This document shows positions 7,450 to 16,456 of a stretch of 64,000 nucleotides of DNA, in pieces (positions within the stretch are counted from its first letter, which is position 1; each line of letters begins with the position of its first letter). The translations under genes and the position numbers were made by a program. The notes beneath the pieces were generated by a model, which saw nothing but the letters and a program-made list of their open reading frames with translations, was not told the origin of the DNA and ran no database searches. Origin of the DNA: Streptomyces sp. ITFR-16 (GTDB lineage: Bacteria; Actinomycetota; Actinomycetes; Streptomycetales; Streptomycetaceae); the NCBI RefSeq assembly GCF_031844705.1, contig NZ_CP134609.1, positions 3,844,001 through 3,908,000 on the forward strand. The letters run 5' to 3'.

Positions 7450-8802
7450 TCAGTAGGGGCGGTCGTACCCCCGCAGGAGCAGCACGGCGATGCCGGTGGC
7501 CAGGGCGGGGAGGGCTCCGAAGCCCGCCAGGATGCCGAGTTGGGCCGTGGTGGTCTGTTCGGCGGCGTGCCCGGTGCCGGAGGAGACGTAGCCTGAGAGC
7601 TGGAGCACCAGGCCGTAGAGGAACGGGCCGAGGGCCACGCCCAGGCCCTCGCCGGTGGTGAAGACCCCGGACAGGATGCCGCCCCTGTGGTGGTCGGTGC
7701 GGGCGGTGTCGCGGGCGATGCAGTCCGGCAGCATGGCGTACAGGAAGAGCAGTTGGCCCGCGTGACCGGTCCCGGCCAGCGCCATGCTGAGCAGCACCGC
7801 GCCCTGCGGCAGGACCGGGGAGGCGAGGAAGAGCAGACAGCCGGTGGCGAACAGCGCGGAGGCGATCGTGTAGCCGCGCGGGCCGCGCAGCCGTGACCAC
7901 AGCGGCATGGTGAGCAGGTTCGGGGCGACGAACGCGGCCACCAGGGCGCCGATGCCCGAGGAGTCGTGCAGCACGTGCTGGGCGAAGTACGGGGCGCCCG
8001 CGAGCAGGACGCCGGTGGCGACGGACTGGACGACCACGCAGCGCAGCAGTGCCATGAACGGCGGATGGGCGCGGGCGGCGGCGAACTGCGCGCGCAGCGT
8101 GGGCTCGTCGGAGGGCACACGGGCCGTTCCGCTCGCCGTGCGGGCCGTGCCGGCGAAGACCCAGAGCGCGCCGAGGGCGATGACCGCGGCGCCGAACAGT
8201 CCGGCCCAGCGGTGACCTGCGCGCCCGCCCCCGCCCGCGTCGACCAGAACCGGGGAGAGGGCGCCGGTGACCAGGGCGGCGATCCCGATGACGGCGACCC
8301 GGCCGGCGACCAGGCGCACCCGGTCCTCCTCGCGGTCGGCCAGTTCGGCGGGCATCGCCGCGTACGGCACCTGGAAGAAGGCGAAGGCGGTCGCGGTCAG
8401 GAAGTAGCCGACCGCGGTGCACCAGGCGCCCGCCGTGCCGGGCAGCGGGCCCGCGAAGGTCAGGGCGAAGGCCAGGGCCATGGCGAGCCCTCCGCCGAGC
8501 ACGTACGGGCGGCGGGAGCCCCAGCGGGTGCGTGTACGGTCGCTGGCGCGGCCGACGAGCGGGTTGAGCACGGCGTCCCACGCCTTGGGCACGAAGACGA
8601 CCGCCCCGGCCAGCGCGGCGCCGACGCCCAGGGTGTCCGTGAGATAGGGGAGCAGCAGCAGCCCCGGCAGGGTGGTGAACGTTCCGGTGACGAGCGCGCC
8701 CGAGGCATAGCCGAGCCGCAGCCCTCGGGTCGGCCCGCCGGGTGCCGGGGCGGGGGCGCCGGGCGCGGCGGGCCGGTCGCCGCCGGTGTCGGTGATGGCC
8801 AT
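7450..8802 (-). CDS. GPH/MelB-type cation symporter (MFS_2)
   Basis: Integral membrane transporter of 450 residues with about 12 hydrophobic segments. The region FVPKAWDAVLNPLVGRASDRTRTRWGSRRPY, with its acidic residue and basic loop, is typical of glycoside-pentoside-hexuronide symporters, and the following loops fit the same family. The true start is the ATG at 8800-8802 (MAITDTGGDRP), preceded by GGAGGGAGGA. The open frame further upstream is not used. Related proteins in actinomycete clusters are often called melibiose-type transporters with no proven substrate. It is divergent from the AfsA-like operon across 233 bases holding a long inverted repeat and a tandem repeat. Its role may be export or uptake of a pathway compound. 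Confidence 0.88.
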   Translation of the reverse strand: MAITDTGGDRPAAPGAPAPAPGGPTRGLRLGYASGALVTGTFTTLPGLLLLPYLTDTLGVGAALAGAVVFVPKAWDAVLNPLVGRASDRTRTRWGSRRPYVLGGGLAMALAFALTFAGPLPGTAGAWCTAVGYFLTATAFAFFQVPYAAMPAELADREEDRVRLVAGRVAVIGIAALVTGALSPVLVDAGGGGRAGHRWAGLFGAAVIALGALWVFAGTARTASGTARVPSDEPTLRAQFAAARAHPPFMALLRCVVVQSVATGVLLAGAPYFAQHVLHDSSGIGALVAAFVAPNLLTMPLWSRLRGPRGYTIASALFATGCLLFLASPVLPQGAVLLSMALAGTGHAGQLLFLYAMLPDCIARDTARTDHHRGGILSGVFTTGEGLGVALGPFLYGLVLQLSGYVSSGTGHAAEQTTTAQLGILAGFGALPALATGIAVLLLRGYDRPY

Positions 8803-8822
8803 CGGGGTGTCCTCCCTCCGAA

Positions 8823-8859
8823 AGCCCCGCCGAGAGCGGGGGATGTCCTCGGCGGGGCT
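8823..8859 (-). promoter_or_regulatory. 12-bp perfect inverted repeat in the transporter leader
   Basis: Arms AGCCCCGCCGAG (8823-8834) and CTCGGCGGGGCT (8848-8859) are separated by 13 bases, 21 bases upstream of the transporter start. The RNA would form a very stable hairpin just before the ribosome site, so attenuation, translational blocking or an operator are all possible. There is no T-run. Confidence 0.5.
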
Positions 8860-8943
8860 GTCGGGGTGAAGCATGGCCGCCCCCGCATGGATGCCGCTTA
8901 AGCCGGCCGCGCGGATGCCGGCCGGGCCTGCCGCAAACAGCAC

Positions 8944-8973
8944 GCACCTTCCTGCCATGCACCTTGTGGCCAT
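8944..8973. promoter_or_regulatory. 15-bp tandem repeat between GPH transporter and AfsA-like gene
   Basis: GCACCTTCCTGCCAT (8944-8958) is followed directly by GCACCTTGTGGCCAT (8959-8973), 12 of 15 bases identical. It lies 63-92 bases upstream of the AfsA-like start. Tandem repeats at this distance are typical of SARP or LuxR targets, and the adjacent SARP is an obvious candidate binder. Confidence 0.45.
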
Positions 8974-9035
8974 CGGGGACGGGTGGCTGGGGCTTGTCAG
9001 GCCGCTCCACCATGTGCCGAGAGAAGGAGAGGGAC

Positions 9036-10055
9036 ATGACAGTCGACAACCGCACGACCTCGGCTCCCGCCATCCACGGACATGCGACAGCGGTTGCGGG
9101 CGCGGGGACCGCCCAGCACCTGATCCACCGTCCGTCCGCGCGGTCCTACTACGCCCTCGATGCGCCCAGCCTCGGTGAGGAGCACTTCACTCTCGTCGGC
9201 GAGACGCCCGTCTCCCACCCGCTCCTCAACGACGGCCCGGGCCACTTCCACGACCCCCAGATCGCCACCGGGACCGTCCGCGACATCGGTGAACTCGTCG
9301 GCCACCGCTACTTCGGCGTGCCCGAGGACCGTCCCGGCCTCTTCTACCGGTTCGCGCTCGACCTCACCGATCTCTCCGCCTGGCGCACGGACCCCTCGGC
9401 CGCCCGGCCCGTGCTCATGGAGACCCGCATCAGGGCCCGGCCCGCGAACGTGGTCGCCGAGGTGCCGCGCGGGCTCGACTTCCATCTCGACGTGCGGATC
9501 GACGGACGTCCCTGTGCCGTCGGCTCGGCCGGGATGGTCTTCCTCATGCCGAAGCTGTACCGCAAGCACGTGGCGCACGCCCGGCAGGCCATGCGCGCCG
9601 TCCCGGAACTCGACGACGCGCCCGACGCTCCCCCGCGCCCGGCCGGGGCCGGCGAGGTGAGCCGCTACGCCGACGCCAACGTGGTGATCAGCGAGCCCAC
9701 CGACGCCTCGCGCGGCCGGCTCAGCACCTGGGTCCTCTCGGCGCAGGTCAGCCCCGTGTTCGACGACCCGGACGGGCAGTTCTCGGGGCTGCACCTGCTG
9801 GAGGCGCTGCGCCAGACCTCCCTGCTCACGGCGGGCCGGGCGCACGGGCTCGACCCGGCCCGCAGCACCCTCGGGGCCTGCCAGGTGCACTTCCGGGGCC
9901 AGGCGGCCCGCGATCTGCCGCTGCGCTGTGTGGCGGTGGCCGGTCCGCTGGACCGGGACGCCGACGGGCGGCCGACGGTGCCCGTCACGCTGACGCTGAC
10001 GCAGCAGCGGTGGGCGGTCGCGGAGGCCCGCACCTCCGTGGTCCAGGACTACTGA
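9036..10055 (+). CDS. AfsA-like hotdog protein
   Basis: Protein of 339 residues with two AfsA/ScbA repeats. Classical members condense a beta-ketoacyl-ACP with dihydroxyacetone phosphate to start gamma-butyrolactone signal synthesis. The C-terminal repeat keeps the core SPVFDDPDGQFSGLHLLEALRQTS. The N-terminal repeat (SHPLLNDGPGHFHDP) departs from the usual DHxxGMLLLEAARQ pattern, so signal-synthase activity is not certain and a role in the biosynthetic pathway is an alternative. The ATG at 9036 is preceded by GAGAAGGAGAGGG. It is the first gene of a string in which the following starts are 4 bases away or overlapping, so it is probably co-transcribed with the SARP regulator. No butyrolactone receptor or reductase gene is in the window. 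Confidence 0.85.
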   Translation: MTVDNRTTSAPAIHGHATAVAGAGTAQHLIHRPSARSYYALDAPSLGEEHFTLVGETPVSHPLLNDGPGHFHDPQIATGTVRDIGELVGHRYFGVPEDRPGLFYRFALDLTDLSAWRTDPSAARPVLMETRIRARPANVVAEVPRGLDFHLDVRIDGRPCAVGSAGMVFLMPKLYRKHVAHARQAMRAVPELDDAPDAPPRPAGAGEVSRYADANVVISEPTDASRGRLSTWVLSAQVSPVFDDPDGQFSGLHLLEALRQTSLLTAGRAHGLDPARSTLGACQVHFRGQAARDLPLRCVAVAGPLDRDADGRPTVPVTLTLTQQRWAVAEARTSVVQDY

Positions 10056-10059
10056 GCGC

Positions 10060-12552
10060 GTGGACACCGTGCGTTTCGGGATCCTGGGCCCGCTGGAGGT
10101 CAGCGGGGGCGTCCCGCAGGCCGCCAAGCTGCGCGGCGTCCTCGGGACGCTGCTGGTCCGGGCGAACGAGGTCGTGTCGGTGGACAGCCTCGTCGACGAG
10201 CTGTGGCCGGACGCGCCGCCGCGCACCGCCACGACCACCCTCCAGGTGTACGTGTCCCATCTGCGCAAGTCGCTGCGTACCGCCGATCCCCGGCACGGCG
10301 GGGAGGCGCTGGTCACCCGGCGCCCCGGCTATCTGCTGCGGGTCGCGCCGGACGAACTGGACAGCACGGCCTTCGAGGAGCTGTCCCGGCGCGGCCACCA
10401 GGCCCTGCTGGAGGCGGACTTCGCCGCCGCCGCCGACCTCCAGCGGCGCGCGCTCGCCCTGTGGCGGGGCCCCCTGCTGTCGGACATCCCGCACGGGCCG
10501 CTGCTGGACGGCGCGGCCGTGCGCCTGGCCGAGGCCCGCACCACCGCGCTGGACGAACGCGTCCGGGCCGAACTGCACCTGGGGATGCACCGCGAACTCG
10601 TCGCGGAACTGCACGAGCTGGCAGGCGAGTATCCGCTGCGCGAGGAGTTCCACGCCCATCTGATGGTGGCCCTGTACCGGTGCGGGCGGCAGGCGGAGGC
10701 GCTGCGGGTGTTCACGCGGCTGCGGCAGACCCTGGTGGAGGAGCTCGGCATCGAACCGGGCCCGCGCTCCCGCAGGCTCCAGCAGCTCGTCCTGGCGGGC
10801 GATCCCGAACTGGCCCGGCCCGGCGGATCCGAGCGGCTCACCCCGGGCGCCGGGCCCACCGGCATGGACGCGCTGCCGGCCGCCGACCCCTGGTTCACGG
10901 GCCGCGCGGACGAACTCGCCTCGGTGGAACGCCTGCTGCGCGCCGCTTCGGCCTCCGGCGGTGAGCCGGTCGCCGTGACGGGCGGTCCGGGCTCCGGCAA
11001 GACGGCGCTGGCGGTCGAGGCCGCGCACCGGGTGGCCGACGCCTTCCCCGGCGGGGTGCACTTCCTGGACCTCGCGGGCGGCGGGCGGCTGCCCCGGCCC
11101 GCACCCGCCCGGGACCCGGACCGGCGGGCGCTGCTGGTCGTGGACGGGGTGACCTCCGAGGCCCCGGTCCGGCCGCTGCTGCCGCTGGGCCATGCCGTGC
11201 TGCTCACCGCGCGCCGGGTCCCGGCCGGACTTCCGGGGCTCCGCACCGTGTTCCTGGGGCCCTGGCGCCCCGAACCGCGCCGCCTCGTCCGCCTCTTCGA
11301 CGCGCACGGCGACGACCGCCGCGGCGACCGCGTCGACCCGGACACGGTCACCGACGTCGCCGGGCTCTGCGGATGGCTCCCGCTCGCCGTCCGGGCCGCC
11401 GCCGCCCAGCTCGCGGCCCGGCCGCACTGGACCCCGGACACGCTCGCCGCCCGGCTGCGCCCGGAGGACGGCAGGCTGGACGCGCTGCGCACCGGCGACA
11501 TGGACGTACGGGCCCGGCTCACGGCGGCGTACGAGAGCTGCTGTGCCGAGCGGCGGCGGGATTTGCGGCTGCTGTCCCTGCTGCCGCCGGGCCGCTTCGG
11601 CGCAGGCCGGGCGGCCGCCGCGCTCGGCCTCACCGAGTCCGGCGCGCTCGCCGCCCTCGAAGCCCTGGCCGACGACCGGCTGGTGGAGGCGGACCGCGAC
11701 GGCTGGCGGATCCCTGAACTGCTGCGGCTGCTCGCCGCCGAGCGGCTGGCCGGCGAGGAGCCGCCTCAGACCGTCCGGGCGGCGGCGCGCCGGGTGTGCG
11801 AGGCGTACGCGGGGTCCGCCGGGCAGGCCCGCCGTGCGGCGGCCGAGCCGGACGGGCCCGGTCTCGCGCGGCTGGCCCGCACCGCCTACGACGCCGGGCT
11901 GTGGGGGCTGGCCGTACGGCTGACGGACGCCCTGGCCGGGGCGGCGCAGCAGGACCCGGCGGCCGAGGAGGCCTGCTACATCCTGGCGCTGGACGCCGCC
12001 CGCCGGGGCGCGGACCGCCCGGCGCAGGCCCGGATGCTGCGCTCGCTCGCCGAACTCGCCTGGCGCTACCGGCGGTCGCAGGACGCCCGGGAGCTGTTCG
12101 GCCGGGCCCTGGTGCTGGCCCGGGAGTCCGGTGCCCAGGAGGAGGCGGGCCACGCGCTGGTGGGCCTGGCCGAACTGCTGCTGGACGACGGGGCGGCCGA
12201 CGAGGCGGCCGGACTGCTGGAACCCGCGCTGGCCGCGCTGTCCGCGCCCGGCAGCGCCCGGGGCGGCTACGAGGCGCACCGGGTCCGGGCCCTGGTCGCC
12301 CTGGCCCAGGAGGGCCCGGCGGCGGCCCGGGTCTGGTTCGACGCGTGTCTGCGGCTCGCCGGCACGCTCGGCGACCCCCGGCTGGAGCGGTACGCCCGGC
12401 GCTCCCTGCGGGCGCTGGAGGCCGGGGCCGGGGACGGGCGGCCGGGATTCGGGGCCGTGGAGATACGGCCCGGGCTCTGGCGGATCCATCAGGGCGGCCC
12501 CTTCACCGGGGCCGCCGCTCCTCGTCCTGTGTACGGAGAACCATGTCGGTAA
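10060..12552 (+). CDS. SARP transcriptional activator with NB-ARC domain (AfsR-like)
   Basis: Cytoplasmic activator of 830 residues. Residues 1-95 form the OmpR-like winged helix (FGILGPLEV, then ATTTLQVYVSHLRKSL), 100-245 the bacterial transcriptional activator domain (ELYxEF-like helices, ELGIEPGPRSRRLQQLVL), and from about 278 an NB-ARC ATPase with Walker A GGPGSGKTAL at 308-317. A helical repeat region follows. Such proteins bind heptamer repeats near -35 boxes of antibiotic genes. The start is GTG at 10060, four bases after the AfsA-like stop. The stop codon lies within the next gene (10-base overlap), indicating translational coupling. It is likely a pathway-specific activator of the neighbouring clusters. 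Confidence 0.93.
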   Translation: MDTVRFGILGPLEVSGGVPQAAKLRGVLGTLLVRANEVVSVDSLVDELWPDAPPRTATTTLQVYVSHLRKSLRTADPRHGGEALVTRRPGYLLRVAPDELDSTAFEELSRRGHQALLEADFAAAADLQRRALALWRGPLLSDIPHGPLLDGAAVRLAEARTTALDERVRAELHLGMHRELVAELHELAGEYPLREEFHAHLMVALYRCGRQAEALRVFTRLRQTLVEELGIEPGPRSRRLQQLVLAGDPELARPGGSERLTPGAGPTGMDALPAADPWFTGRADELASVERLLRAASASGGEPVAVTGGPGSGKTALAVEAAHRVADAFPGGVHFLDLAGGGRLPRPAPARDPDRRALLVVDGVTSEAPVRPLLPLGHAVLLTARRVPAGLPGLRTVFLGPWRPEPRRLVRLFDAHGDDRRGDRVDPDTVTDVAGLCGWLPLAVRAAAAQLAARPHWTPDTLAARLRPEDGRLDALRTGDMDVRARLTAAYESCCAERRRDLRLLSLLPPGRFGAGRAAAALGLTESGALAALEALADDRLVEADRDGWRIPELLRLLAAERLAGEEPPQTVRAAARRVCEAYAGSAGQARRAAAEPDGPGLARLARTAYDAGLWGLAVRLTDALAGAAQQDPAAEEACYILALDAARRGADRPAQARMLRSLAELAWRYRRSQDARELFGRALVLARESGAQEEAGHALVGLAELLLDDGAADEAAGLLEPALAALSAPGSARGGYEAHRVRALVALAQEGPAAARVWFDACLRLAGTLGDPRLERYARRSLRALEAGAGDGRPGFGAVEIRPGLWRIHQGGPFTGAAAPRPVYGEPCR

Positions 12553-14765
12553 CGCTCGGCCCGGACACGGCACTCATCGGCAGGGAGCGCGAGGCCGCCG
12601 CGCTGCGGGAGCGGCTGACGCTCTCCCCGGTGCGGCTGCTGACGCTCACCGGGCGGGCCGGGGTGGGCAAGACCCGGCTGGCCCGTGAGGTCGTACGGAA
12701 GCTCGGCGACGCGTTCGAGCGGGTGGAGGCGGTGGACGCGGCGGAGGCGGCCGGTGCCGGGCCGGACGCACTGCCGGCGCTCGTCCGGAAGCTCACCGGG
12801 GGCGGCGGCGGAGGACGCGTCCTGCTACTGCTCGACGGCTGCGACCACGAGGCGCGCGCGGCCGCCGCCGGGGCCGCCGTCTCCCTCGCCGAGGACGCGC
12901 GCGTGGTGGTGCTGGCCACCGCCGTGGAACCGCTCGGGGTGTACGGGGAGCAGCTGCTGCCCCTGGCGCCGCTGCCCGTGCCCGGCGAGGACACCGACGA
13001 GGCACCGCACGACGTGGCCTCGGTGGCGCTGTTCGTGCGCCGGGCCCGGGACGCCGACCCGTCGTTCGCGCTGACCCTGGAGAACAGCGCGGCCGTCACC
13101 GAGATCTGCGCGCTGCTCGGCGGTCTGCCGCTCGCCCTCGAACTCGCCGCGCGGCGGCTGCGGTTGCTGCCCCCGCATCTGCTGGCCGCCCGGCTGCGCG
13201 GCAGCACGACGGTCCTGGCGGGCGGTCCGGTCGACGCGCCCGCCCGGCACCGCTCGCTCGGCGCGCTCGCCGAGTGGAGCTGCCGGGGCCTGGACCCCGG
13301 GGCGCGTGCCCTGCTGGGGCGGCTGGCGGTGTACGAGCCGGGCTTCGGGCTGGCCGCCGCCGGGCTCACCGACGAGGAGGGGATCGAACCGCTGCTGGAC
13401 CGGGGGCTGCTCGCCGCGGTCGGGCAGGAGCAGGGCGAACTGCGGCTGGCCGTGCCCGAACCCGTACGGTCCCACGCCCTCGGCGGGCCGGCCGGCGACG
13501 GCGCGGACGCGGAGCGCGACGCGCATGCGGAGCGCTACCGCCGGCTGGTGGCCGCAGCCCTGCCCGGGCTCGCGGGGACCGGCCAGGACCGGCTGCTGCG
13601 GGAGTCGGCGGCGGAGAGCGCCAATGTGCTCGCGGCCCTGCGGCGGCTGCACGAGCGGGGCGACGGCGAGGCAGCCACCGCGCTGGTGCTGGGCTGCCGG
13701 CTGCCCTGGCTGACGCAGGGCCGGCTGCGGGAGGGCCTGGAGTGGTGCGACGCCGTGGCCGAGGGGCGGGGGCAGCAGCTCCCGGAGGCGCTGCGGGCCC
13801 GGCTGGCCGATCAGTCCGGGGTGTTCGCGCTCGCGCTGGGTGACCCGCAGGAGGCCGTGCGCCGGCACCGGCAGGCGCTCGCGCTCGGCAAGAGCGTGGG
13901 GGACCGCCGGCAGAACGCGCTCGCCTCCGTCGGCCTGGGCGCGGCCCTGCTGCGGTCCGGCGACGCCCCGGGGGCGCGGAGCGTGCTGGTCACCGCGTTC
14001 GGCGCGCTGTCCGCGATGGGCGTCACCGGCGGCACCGCCGAGGCGGCGGTCGCGCTCGCCGCCGCCCTGCACGCCGAGGGCGACCGCCGCAAGGCGCTGG
14101 AGACACTGGAGCGGGCCGAGGAGACCTTCCGCCGGATCCGGGACGGACGCGGGCTCGCCGGCGCGCTGCGGGCCGGGGCGGCGATGGCGCTGGAGGGCGA
14201 GGAGCCGGACCGGGCCGAGGCCGCGCTGCGGGAGGCGCTGCGGCTGTACGAGGCCATCGACGAGCGGACCGAACTCCCGGGCGCCCTGGAGGAGTTCGCG
14301 CTGCTGCTGCTCCGCACCCAGCCCGCGCAGCGGCCTCGTGCCGTACGGCTGCTGGCGGCGGCGGACGTCCTGCGCCGGCGGACCGGCGCCGAGGTCCCGC
14401 AGGAGTGGCGCTCGAAGGCGGAGCGGGCCCGTACGGAACTGGGCTCGCGGCTGGACTGGCCCGACTTCGCCACCGCATGGGCCGAGGGGGTGCGGATGTC
14501 CGCGCCGACGGCGGTGGCCGAGGCGCTGTCGGCGTCCGCGCCCTCGCGGCGCCCGGCAGGCGGGGCGGCGGCCGGGGCGCAGTCCCTCACCCCGCGCCAG
14601 GCCCAGGTGGCACTGCTCGTGGCGGAGGGGCTGACCAACCGGCACATCGCGGCCCGGCTGGACATCTCGGAGTGGACCGTGGTCAACCATGTCCGCCAGG
14701 TGATGCGGCGGCTCGGCTGCACTTCGCGGGTGCAGGTCGCCGGGGCGGTGGGGCGATGGGCCTGA
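12543..14765 (+). CDS. LuxR-type regulator with N-terminal NB-ARC ATPase
   Basis: Regulator of 740 residues. Walker A GRAGVGKT is at about 37-44 and LLLLDGCDHEARA looks like Walker B. GGLPLALELAARRLRLLP is the GLPL motif of NB-ARC proteins. A helical repeat region fills the middle, and the last 60 residues form a LuxR helix-turn-helix (SLTPRQAQVALLVAEGLTNR, then WTVVNHVRQVMRRLG). It overlaps the SARP gene by 10 bases and the following ANL-like gene by 10 bases, so one transcript carries both regulators. ATP-dependent activation of cluster promoters is the likely role. The inducing ligand is unknown. Confidence 0.92.
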   Translation: MSVTLGPDTALIGREREAAALRERLTLSPVRLLTLTGRAGVGKTRLAREVVRKLGDAFERVEAVDAAEAAGAGPDALPALVRKLTGGGGGGRVLLLLDGCDHEARAAAAGAAVSLAEDARVVVLATAVEPLGVYGEQLLPLAPLPVPGEDTDEAPHDVASVALFVRRARDADPSFALTLENSAAVTEICALLGGLPLALELAARRLRLLPPHLLAARLRGSTTVLAGGPVDAPARHRSLGALAEWSCRGLDPGARALLGRLAVYEPGFGLAAAGLTDEEGIEPLLDRGLLAAVGQEQGELRLAVPEPVRSHALGGPAGDGADAERDAHAERYRRLVAAALPGLAGTGQDRLLRESAAESANVLAALRRLHERGDGEAATALVLGCRLPWLTQGRLREGLEWCDAVAEGRGQQLPEALRARLADQSGVFALALGDPQEAVRRHRQALALGKSVGDRRQNALASVGLGAALLRSGDAPGARSVLVTAFGALSAMGVTGGTAEAAVALAAALHAEGDRRKALETLERAEETFRRIRDGRGLAGALRAGAAMALEGEEPDRAEAALREALRLYEAIDERTELPGALEEFALLLLRTQPAQRPRAVRLLAAADVLRRRTGAEVPQEWRSKAERARTELGSRLDWPDFATAWAEGVRMSAPTAVAEALSASAPSRRPAGGAAAGAQSLTPRQAQVALLVAEGLTNRHIAARLDISEWTVVNHVRQVMRRLGCTSRVQVAGAVGRWA

Positions 14766-16447
14766 CCCACGGCACGGGGACGGCCGAGCGCCGGGTGACG
14801 GCGCTGGCCGCACCCGTCCCCGTCGTCGAGCGGTTCCGGGCGGCCGGCTGGTGGCGCGAGGAGACCTTCCTCGACGACCTCTACCGCACGGCGGCCTGCG
14901 CACCGGAGCGGCCGGCCATCGTCTCGGAGCGGGTGCTGCGCCCGCCCGGCCGGAGCCGGGTGACCGTGACCTACGGCCGGCTCGCCCTGTACGTGGACCG
15001 GTTCGCGGGTGCGCTGGCCTCGCTCGGGGTGGCCCCGGGCGATCCGGTGGCCTACCAGCTGCCGAACTGGTGGGAGACGACGGCCCTCACCCTGGCCTGC
15101 CTGCGGGCGGGGGCGGTCGCGGTGCCCGTCCTGCCGACCGTGCGGGCCCATGGGCTGCGCCGGATCCTGGACGGGACGCGGGCCCGGGTGTGCGTGGTGC
15201 CGGACGTCTGGGAGGGCTTCGCGCATGCGGAGGCGCTGGCGGAACTCGCCCCGGAGCTGCCGTGGTTGCGCCACCGCGTGGTGCTGGGTGACGCGGCGGC
15301 GACCGGGGCGGTCGACTTCGGGGAGCACTTCGCGCGCACCCCGCACGAGCGGACCGCGGCCGGCCGGCGCGGCAGAGGGCCCGCCGGGCAGGCGGACCGG
15401 CCGGCCCTGCTGATCAGCGTGATGGGGCTGCGGGACTCCTACACCTCGGTGCTGCACTCCCCCGACACGCTGTACGCCAACATCTCCGCCCAGGACCATC
15501 CGCAGGGTCCGGGGCAGCGGCCCGGCGAGGTGTTCCTCAGCACTCTGCCGCTGACCTCGCTGGCTTCGCTGATCTACTCCGTGTGCTGGCCGCTGGCGGT
15601 CGGCGGGACCGGTGTCCATCTGGACGTCTGGGACCCGGGCCGGTGCCTCGACCTGATGGCGGAGGCGGGGGTCGACCAGGTCTACGCGGAACCGGCGTAC
15701 TTCGCGGAACTGCTCACCGTCCAGCGGCAGCGGCCCCGGGAGCTGGAGCGGCTGCGGCTGGTCCTCTCGGGCGGGCGCACCAGCACGCCGGAGCCGCTCG
15801 CGGCCGAACTGCGGGAGGTGTTCGGGGTGCCGGTGCTGTCCGCGTGGGGGGCGCCCGAGCTGGGCATGGGCGCCCTCTCGGCCTCCGGGGGCGCCCGGCT
15901 GCTGCGCGGTCTGGAGGTGTCCGCCGAGGACGGCTCGGCCGCCGCCCCGCTGCGGGTGCGCGGGCCGTCCGTGGCCCTGGCGACCTGGCGGCACGGCTCC
16001 CCGGCCCCGGTGTCGACCTGGGAGGACGGGGACGGCTGGCTGGACACCGGTGACCTGGCGACGGCGGACCCCGGCGGCGGGCTCCGGGTGCTGGCCAGGG
16101 CGGGGACCCGGACCGGGGCGATCTTCATGGTCCCGGTCGCCGAGGTGGAGGAGGGCCTGCTCACGCACCCCCGGGTGGGGGAGGCGGCGGTGGTCGCCTA
16201 CACCGATCCGGAGCACGGGGAGCTGCCGTGCGCGGTGGTGGTGCCGGTGGCCTGGGACCGGCCGCCGGGCCCGGCCGAGCTGCGTGAGCACCTGACCTCG
16301 CTGGGCGTTGCAGAAGCGTTTCTGCCCACGCGTCTGGAGATCGTCGGCGCACTGCCCCGCGACGAGCACGGCCGGCTCCGCCGCGCCGCCCTGCGCAGCT
16401 GGCTGCTCCGCCTCCACCCCGGCACCCCGCGCCCGGCCCCGGAGTAG
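14756..16447 (+). CDS. Degenerate ANL (AMP-ligase-like) protein
   Basis: Protein of 563 residues with the fold signature of acyl/aryl-CoA ligases: a substrate region near 65-150 (ASLGVAPGDPVAYQLPNWWETTALTLACLRAGAV) and WLDTGDLATADP with the conserved Asp. The phosphate-binding loop, normally TSGTTGxPKG, is replaced by LLISVMGLRDSYTSVLHS. The YGxTE motif reads WGAPELG. The C-terminal catalytic Lys position reads LPRDEHGRLRRAAL, without the usual GK. Adenylation is therefore unlikely, and binding or a changed reaction is possible. It overlaps the end of the LuxR gene by 10 bases and converges with the polyprenyl-synthase-like gene, 9 bases between stops. Confidence 0.82.
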   Translation: MGLTHGTGTAERRVTALAAPVPVVERFRAAGWWREETFLDDLYRTAACAPERPAIVSERVLRPPGRSRVTVTYGRLALYVDRFAGALASLGVAPGDPVAYQLPNWWETTALTLACLRAGAVAVPVLPTVRAHGLRRILDGTRARVCVVPDVWEGFAHAEALAELAPELPWLRHRVVLGDAAATGAVDFGEHFARTPHERTAAGRRGRGPAGQADRPALLISVMGLRDSYTSVLHSPDTLYANISAQDHPQGPGQRPGEVFLSTLPLTSLASLIYSVCWPLAVGGTGVHLDVWDPGRCLDLMAEAGVDQVYAEPAYFAELLTVQRQRPRELERLRLVLSGGRTSTPEPLAAELREVFGVPVLSAWGAPELGMGALSASGGARLLRGLEVSAEDGSAAAPLRVRGPSVALATWRHGSPAPVSTWEDGDGWLDTGDLATADPGGGLRVLARAGTRTGAIFMVPVAEVEEGLLTHPRVGEAAVVAYTDPEHGELPCAVVVPVAWDRPPGPAELREHLTSLGVAEAFLPTRLEIVGALPRDEHGRLRRAALRSWLLRLHPGTPRPAPE

Positions 16448-16456
16448 CGCGCGGCC

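Noticed and set aside
8803..9035. Gamma-butyrolactone receptor (ARE) operator upstream of the AfsA-like gene
   Set aside because: No A/T-rich palindrome of the known ARE type was found. The visible repeats are direct repeats and a GC hairpin.
11796..14765. A 989-codon frame covering the LuxR/NB-ARC gene and more
   Set aside because: Only the part from the ATG at 12543 has protein motifs and a normal start context. The first 250 codons overlap the SARP gene in another frame and are low complexity.
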